From assembly GCF_013374095.1 (NCBI RefSeq), contig NZ_AP022672.1:2231501-2295500 (forward strand): a stretch of DNA of 64,000 nt, written 5' to 3'. Within the stretch, counting starts at the first letter, position 1. Every line of letters begins with the position of its first letter. Positions 59,760 through 64,000 of this stretch are shown in pieces. The notes beneath the pieces were generated by a model, which was not told the DNA's origin, did no database searches, and was given only the letters and a program-made list of their open reading frames with translations. The position numbers were made by a program, and so were the translations under genes. This DNA is from Sphingomonas sp. HMP6. Its GTDB lineage: Bacteria > Pseudomonadota > Alphaproteobacteria > Sphingomonadales > Sphingomonadaceae.

Positions 59760-61294
59760 AGCTGCACCTCTGCATCAGCGACGCCGATCAGCCTGGCATC
59801 ATGGGTTGCGACAATGATGGCTTGGTGTCGCGCCATGTCGCGGAGCATGGCGATGATGTCTTCCGCACTCTTGGCATCCAGATCGGCGGTGGGTTCATCA
59901 CAGAGCAGCAGCGGACGTGCCGAGAGCACCGCGCGCGCCAGACCGATGCGGCGCCGTTCGCCGCCTGAGAGGCCCGAACCGCGATAATCAAACGCGAGAT
60001 CAAGGCCTTCAGGGCGTGAGGCAATCAACGGCAACAGGCCAATCCGTTCAGAGACAGCCAGGATGTCGGAATCGTCCGCCCCAGGTCTGGCGAGCGCAAG
60101 ATTATCGCGGAGCGTACCGGGCAGAATCAGTGGGCGCTGCGCCGCCCAAGCGATGTCCTCGGGAGCGATTGGCGTGACGGTGCCATTCGAGGGAGCAATC
60201 TGCCCGGCGATGGCGGCGAGCATGCTCGTCTTGCCGCTTCCCGTTATCCCGGTCAGCGCGACCATCCCGGTTTTGCCGATCACCAGATCGACAGGGCCGA
60301 TCCGCCGCCCCGGCCAGTCGATCGTCAGATGAGCTACCTTGACGCCATGATAGCGTGCCTCGGGCGGCGCTACCGTTTCGGCCTCTAGGATCGGGCGAAG
60401 CTCAGTCCGCGCCGCCTCGCCGAGCTGCTTCTCATGATAGGCGGCGGCCAAACGCCGCATCGGCAGGTAGAATTCAGGTGCCATCGCGAGCACGAAAAAG
60501 GCTTCGCGCAGCGTAAGCGTTTCAGGGTTGGGAAAAGGCAGCAGGCCGAGCAGACTGAACCCACAATAGACCGCGACCAGCGCTACCGACAGCGCCGCGA
60601 AAAACTCCATCACCGCGCTCGACAGGAATGCCGCGCGCAGCACGATGATCGTGCGATCGGCGACGTCGCGAGTCGCGGCGGCGACTTGCCGGGCAATCCG
60701 CTCCTCTGCCCCGAAATGGCGAATGATCTGCAGCGTCCGCACCCGGTCGACAAACAGCCCAGACAATCGCCCGAGCGCCGCCATCTGCCGTTCCGAAGCG
60801 CCCCTGGCCATTGATCCCGCGAGGATCATGCCGAACGCGAAGGGTATCAACGTCACCAGCAATATCCCGGCAGCGACCATGCTCGCGAAGGCGACGATGA
60901 CGAGGACGACGAGCGGCACTGCGGTGGCCGCCATGCGGGCGGGGACGAATCGGGCTTCATATTGCGCGATGGTCTCGGGGTGATCGATCGCGAATATGGC
61001 CGATTGGCCAATCAGCGGCGCGAGCGACAGCGGCGCGGCCAGCAGGCGGCGGAGCACAAGACTTCTCAAGGCAGTCGACGTTGCCTGCGCACCCTGAATT
61101 GCGAGTGCATGCACCAGCAGGACCGATGCGGCGCGAACCATCCCGCCCCCCACGATAGCAGCCACCGCGACGAGCGGCAGCGCCGTGCCCACCGCAAGCC
61201 TGGCGATGGCGTCAGCGATCCCCCACGCGAAGAGCGCTGCGCCAACCAGATCAGCCAGCCAAGCCAAACCTGCTATTTTTTGTTTACTCATCAT
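59756..61294 (-). CDS. cydD: CydD subunit of the thiol/haem ABC exporter
   Basis: This 512-residue half-transporter is shorter than E. coli CydD (588). It has membrane helices over residues 10-290, Walker A GITGSGKT, signature LSGGERRR, Walker B LLLCDEP and H-loop ATHDA. It is the partner of CydC. Its start (61294, or the second Met at 61291) lies 87 bp from cydA on the opposite strand, and a TTACTCA/TGAGTAA inverted repeat overlaps it. Confidence 0.92.
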   Translation of the reverse strand: MMSKQKIAGLAWLADLVGAALFAWGIADAIARLAVGTALPLVAVAAIVGGGMVRAASVLLVHALAIQGAQATSTALRSLVLRRLLAAPLSLAPLIGQSAIFAIDHPETIAQYEARFVPARMAATAVPLVVLVIVAFASMVAAGILLVTLIPFAFGMILAGSMARGASERQMAALGRLSGLFVDRVRTLQIIRHFGAEERIARQVAAATRDVADRTIIVLRAAFLSSAVMEFFAALSVALVAVYCGFSLLGLLPFPNPETLTLREAFFVLAMAPEFYLPMRRLAAAYHEKQLGEAARTELRPILEAETVAPPEARYHGVKVAHLTIDWPGRRIGPVDLVIGKTGMVALTGITGSGKTSMLAAIAGQIAPSNGTVTPIAPEDIAWAAQRPLILPGTLRDNLALARPGADDSDILAVSERIGLLPLIASRPEGLDLAFDYRGSGLSGGERRRIGLARAVLSARPLLLCDEPTADLDAKSAEDIIAMLRDMARHQAIIVATHDARLIGVADAEVQL

Positions 61295-61308
61295 GTCGTA
61301 TTGAGTAA
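61284..61308. promoter_or_regulatory. Inverted repeat TTACTCA-N11-TGAGTAA between cydD and cydA
   Basis: Perfect 7-bp arms (61284-61290 and 61302-61308) flank an 11-bp spacer overlapping the cydD start, in the shared cydDC/cydAB promoter region. It has operator geometry, and no regulator can be named. No FNR box was found here. Confidence 0.4.
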
Positions 61309-61381
61309 CTGATGTTTGTCAAAGCGCCAAGCGCGATGCCGTCGCAAACGCGCTGAGCGACCGAACACGAAGGATTTGCAA

Positions 61382-62971
61382 ATGGACATGGCTGTCGTCG
61401 AGCTATCGAGGCTCCAGTTCGCCCTCACCGCGATGTACCACTTCCTGTTCGTGCCCTTGACGCTGGGCCTTTCGTTCATCCTGGTCATCATGGAAAGCGT
61501 CTATGTGATGACCGACCGCCCGATCTGGCGCGACGTCACGCGCTTCTGGGCCAAGCTGTTCGGGATCAACTTCGTGCTCGGCGTCGCGACCGGGCTGACG
61601 ATGGAATTCGAGTTTGGCACCAACTGGTCCTATTACTCGCAATATGTCGGCGACATTTTCGGCGCGCCGCTCGCCATCGAAGGGCTGATGGCATTCTACC
61701 TCGAAGCAACGTTCGTTGGCGTCATGTTCTTCGGCTGGGATCGGCTGACCAAGCGGCAGCATCTCTTCACGACTTTTATGGTGGCACTTGGCTCCAACCT
61801 GTCTGCGCTTTGGATCCTGATCGCCAATGGCTGGATGCAGCATCCGGTCGGCTCTGCCTTCAACCCGCTCACGATGCGAATGGAGGTGACTGATTTTGCC
61901 GCCGTGCTGTTCAATCCGGTCGCGCAGGCCAAGTTCGTCCACACCGTCAGCGCTGGTTACGTCACCGCGTCGGTCTTCGTACTCGGCATATCGGCTTATT
62001 ATTTGCTGAAGGGCAGGCATCTCGAACTCGCCAAGCGCAGCTTTGTGGTCGCGGCCGCCTTCGGCCTTGCTTCCTCTCTGTCAGTCGTCGTGCTGGGGGA
62101 CGAGAGCGGCTACGCACTTACCGATAACCAGAAAATGAAACTCGCCTCGATCGAGGCCGAATGGCATACCGAGCCTGCCCCTGCTGGGATCGCGGTATTC
62201 GGCCTGCCATCCAATTCGGGACGCGAGACGCTGTATGAAGTGAAGATCCCTTATGTGCTGGGCCTGATCGGCACGCGCAGCCTGACCGGGCAGGTCGAGG
62301 GCATTCATCCGATGGTCGCTCGAGCAAAGGAGCGAATCTTGAGCGGCCTGCCCGCCTATGACGCGGTCGAGCGGCTCAAGGCCAATCCCAAGGATCTTGC
62401 TGCGCGCGAGGCATTCGAGCGTAACAAAGAAGACCTTGGTTATGCGATGCTGCTGAAGCGCTACGTCGCCGATCCGCGCCAAGCCGACGCGACGATGATC
62501 GACAAGGCCGCATGGTCAACCGTCCCGAATGTCCCCGCGCTCTTCTGGTTGTTCCGCGGCATGGCGGGGCTCGGCTTCTTCTTCATCGCCTTCTTCGGTG
62601 CGGCTATCTACTTCGCCAACACCCGCAAGTTCGACCGGAAATGGTTTCTGCGGCTGGCGGTGCTCATCATGCCGCTACCGTGGATCGCGGCGGAGATCGG
62701 TTGGCTCGTGGCCGAGATCGGGCGCCAGCCCTGGGCGGTGGACGGTGTGTTGCCGACCTTCCTGGGGGCATCGAGCTTAAGCGTTCCCGCCATCTGGACG
62801 ACGATCATCGGCTTCACCCTGCTCTATGGCACGCTGGCAGTGATCGAGGTCCGGCTCATGCTCGCGATGATCAAAAAGGGCCCGGAAACCTATACGCCGT
62901 GGCAGCCTCGCCATGACGCCGTCCCTCCAAAGCCCGAACCGAGCCCGGCCTTCGCCGTGCCCGCCGAATGA
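61382..62971 (+). CDS. cydA: Cytochrome bd ubiquinol oxidase subunit I
   Basis: This 529-residue membrane subunit carries the haems. The haem ligand His20 sits in MYHFLFVPLTLG, equivalent to His19 of E. coli. FVHTVSAGYV contains the haem b558 histidine, GRQPWAVDGVLPT is the family signature, and MAGLGFF is the likely methionine ligand segment. The Q-loop (about residues 235-330) is long, as in E. coli-type bd oxidase, rather than the short form. It oxidises ubiquinol with O2 and is known to resist sulfide, matching the island. ATG at 61382 follows AAGGA. Confidence 0.96.
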   Translation: MDMAVVELSRLQFALTAMYHFLFVPLTLGLSFILVIMESVYVMTDRPIWRDVTRFWAKLFGINFVLGVATGLTMEFEFGTNWSYYSQYVGDIFGAPLAIEGLMAFYLEATFVGVMFFGWDRLTKRQHLFTTFMVALGSNLSALWILIANGWMQHPVGSAFNPLTMRMEVTDFAAVLFNPVAQAKFVHTVSAGYVTASVFVLGISAYYLLKGRHLELAKRSFVVAAAFGLASSLSVVVLGDESGYALTDNQKMKLASIEAEWHTEPAPAGIAVFGLPSNSGRETLYEVKIPYVLGLIGTRSLTGQVEGIHPMVARAKERILSGLPAYDAVERLKANPKDLAAREAFERNKEDLGYAMLLKRYVADPRQADATMIDKAAWSTVPNVPALFWLFRGMAGLGFFFIAFFGAAIYFANTRKFDRKWFLRLAVLIMPLPWIAAEIGWLVAEIGRQPWAVDGVLPTFLGASSLSVPAIWTTIIGFTLLYGTLAVIEVRLMLAMIKKGPETYTPWQPRHDAVPPKPEPSPAFAVPAE

Positions 62972-62997
62972 CTGCCTGATCGAACCGGAGACAGACC

Positions 62998-64000
62998 ATG
63001 CCGCTTGATTATGAAACGATGCGGATCATCTGGTGGGCGCTGATGGGCGTGCTGCTGATCGGCTTTGCACTGACCGACGGTTTCGACCTGGGGGCTGCCG
63101 CTTTGCTTCCCTTTGTCGGGCGCAACGACGAGGAGCGCCGTCTGGTGATCAATACGATCGGGGCGACCTGGGAGGGGAACCAAGTGTGGTTCATCCTTGG
63201 CGGTGGCGCGATCTTTGCGGCATGGCCTTTGGTATACGCGGTCAGCCTCCCGGGTTTCTACCTCGCCATGTTCCTCGTGCTGGCCGCGCTCATCTTGCGG
63301 CCGGTTGGGTTCAAGTACCGCTCCAAACATGACGACCCGAAATGGCGGAACCGCTGGGACTGGGCGTTGTTCGTCGGTGGCTTCGTGCCAGCGCTGGTGT
63401 TCGGGGTAGCGGTCGGCAATGTCCTGCTCGGCGCGCCCTTCAGGCTTGATGGTGATCTGCGGTCTTTCTATGACGGCGGACTGCTGGGCCTGTTCACGCC
63501 GTTCAGTCTGCTGACTGGTTTATTGTCGGTCGCGATGCTGGTGCTCCACGGTGCGGGCTGGCTGAGCCTCAAGCTTGAATCAGGTCCGGTCCTCGATCGT
63601 GCGCGCAGCTATGGCCGCATCGCCGCAGTGCTCGCGATCCTACTCTTTCTGACTGGTGGGGCATTCGTTGCCTGGAGCGGCATGGGTTATCGGCTCGAAG
63701 GGGTCGTCGACGCGAATGGCCCATCCAACCCGCACCTGATCAAGGCAGTCGCCGCCCCAGGTGCATGGCTTGACAATTTCAAGGTGCAGCCGTGGATGTT
63801 GGCCGCGCCGGTGCTCGGGCTTGTTGGGCCCGTGCTGGCGTTTCTCGGGATCAATGGCCGACGTAACGCGCTGGTTTTCGCAGGGTCGTCGCTCGCCAAT
63901 ATCGGGATCATTTCCACGGTTGGCCTTTCGATGTTTCCGTTCATCCTGCCGAGCTCGATCGACCCGGCGTCGAGCCTCACGGTCTGGAACGCTTCGTCAA
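62998..64000 (+). CDS. cydB: Cytochrome bd ubiquinol oxidase subunit II, 3' end cut by window edge
   Basis: Open from the ATG at 62998 to the edge, this gives 334 of about 380 residues. Landmarks include WWALMGVLLIGFALTDGFDLG, the block IGATWEGNQVWFILGGGAIFAAWP, and FMSIDP-like IDPASSLTVWNAS near the end. It is the partner of CydA, 26 bp downstream with CCGGAGA as ribosome-binding site. CydX would be expected just beyond the window. Confidence 0.95.
   Translation, partial: MPLDYETMRIIWWALMGVLLIGFALTDGFDLGAAALLPFVGRNDEERRLVINTIGATWEGNQVWFILGGGAIFAAWPLVYAVSLPGFYLAMFLVLAALILRPVGFKYRSKHDDPKWRNRWDWALFVGGFVPALVFGVAVGNVLLGAPFRLDGDLRSFYDGGLLGLFTPFSLLTGLLSVAMLVLHGAGWLSLKLESGPVLDRARSYGRIAAVLAILLFLTGGAFVAWSGMGYRLEGVVDANGPSNPHLIKAVAAPGAWLDNFKVQPWMLAAPVLGLVGPVLAFLGINGRRNALVFAGSSLANIGIISTVGLSMFPFILPSSIDPASSLTVWNASS

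Larger units (their letters stand above)
40091..64000. mobile_element. Putative sulfur-metabolism genomic island bounded by the tRNA-Arg scar (right end outside window)
   Basis: The tRNA-Arg(CCG) 3' fragment marks the left end. A frameshifted XRE regulator and a small HTH-like ORF follow, then a dense set of sulfide, persulfide, thiosulfate, peroxide and cytochrome bd genes to the window edge. The tRNA polarity predicts an intact minus-strand tRNA-Arg(CCG) and an integrase gene beyond 64000. No integrase, transposase or conjugation gene is visible inside the window, so the true extent and mobility are inferred. Confidence 0.45.

Noticed and set aside
61295..61381. FNR box at the cydAB promoter
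   Set aside because: TTGAG-N4-TGATG departs from TTGAT-N4-ATCAA at both halves; only the 55074 site is a real match.

Overview
The window looks like chromosomal DNA of a GC-rich alphaproteobacterium, most likely a sphingomonad (Sphingomonadaceae). The grounds are three large TonB-dependent receptors heading catabolic clusters, frequent GTG starts, tightly overlapping ATGA/GTGA gene junctions, and the protein families present. Gene calls rest on reading the translations. Substrates of the catabolic operons are inference.

Region A (1-5.9 kb, minus strand) holds a tripartite EmrAB/NodT-type drug efflux operon followed by a phosphoketolase that runs off the left edge. Region B (6.2-18.9 kb) is a catabolic cluster: TonB receptor, metallo-beta-lactamase-fold hydrolase, AMACR-like racemase, iron-type alcohol dehydrogenase, TetR regulator, acyl-CoA synthetase, Baeyer-Villiger monooxygenase, cytochrome P450 and quinone-oxidoreductase-like MDR. 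The order suggests hydroxylation, oxidation, Baeyer-Villiger ring or chain cleavage, lactone/ester hydrolysis and CoA activation of a cyclic or terpenoid/steroid-like ketone. A 12-bp near-palindrome recurs at three of its promoters.

Region C (19.0-28.9 kb, minus) contains a compact seven-gene operon: TonB receptor, parallel beta-helix lipoprotein, diheme cytochrome lipoprotein, aldonolactone-oxidase-like flavoprotein, DSD1-type PLP enzyme, MFS transporter and TetR. Six of its genes overlap end to end. Region D (29.3-39.8 kb) holds a TonB receptor, a GntR/FCD regulator, and an operon of HMG-CoA-lyase-like enzyme, HyuA, HyuB, CaiB CoA-transferase and N-carbamoylsarcosine-amidase-like hydrolase. 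The palindrome TGTATACA marks the receptor, regulator and operon promoters.

At 40.09-40.14 kb lies a 3' fragment of tRNA-Arg(CCG) without its 5' half, the typical scar left by an integrative element. Its polarity places the element at higher coordinates. Region E (40.1-64 kb and beyond) reads as a sulfur-stress/sulfur-oxidation island: TSUP sulfite exporter, persulfide dioxygenase, 1-Cys peroxiredoxin, two ArsR regulators (one with a SqrR/BigR-like Cys pair), membrane-anchored thiosulfate dehydrogenase TsdA, DsrE, Trx2-type thioredoxin, an RND/MFP pump, rhodanese, sulfide:quinone oxidoreductase, YgaP-like membrane protein and a TolC partner. After these come a diheme cytochrome c peroxidase near a perfect FNR box, an AhpD-like protein, two methyltransferase-type genes, a second 1-Cys peroxiredoxin, CydDC and CydAB (cytochrome bd). 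The parts form a plausible chain: sulfide to persulfide to sulfite with export, thiosulfate to tetrathionate, persulfide-responsive control, peroxide defence and a sulfide-tolerant terminal oxidase. No integrase was found in the window.
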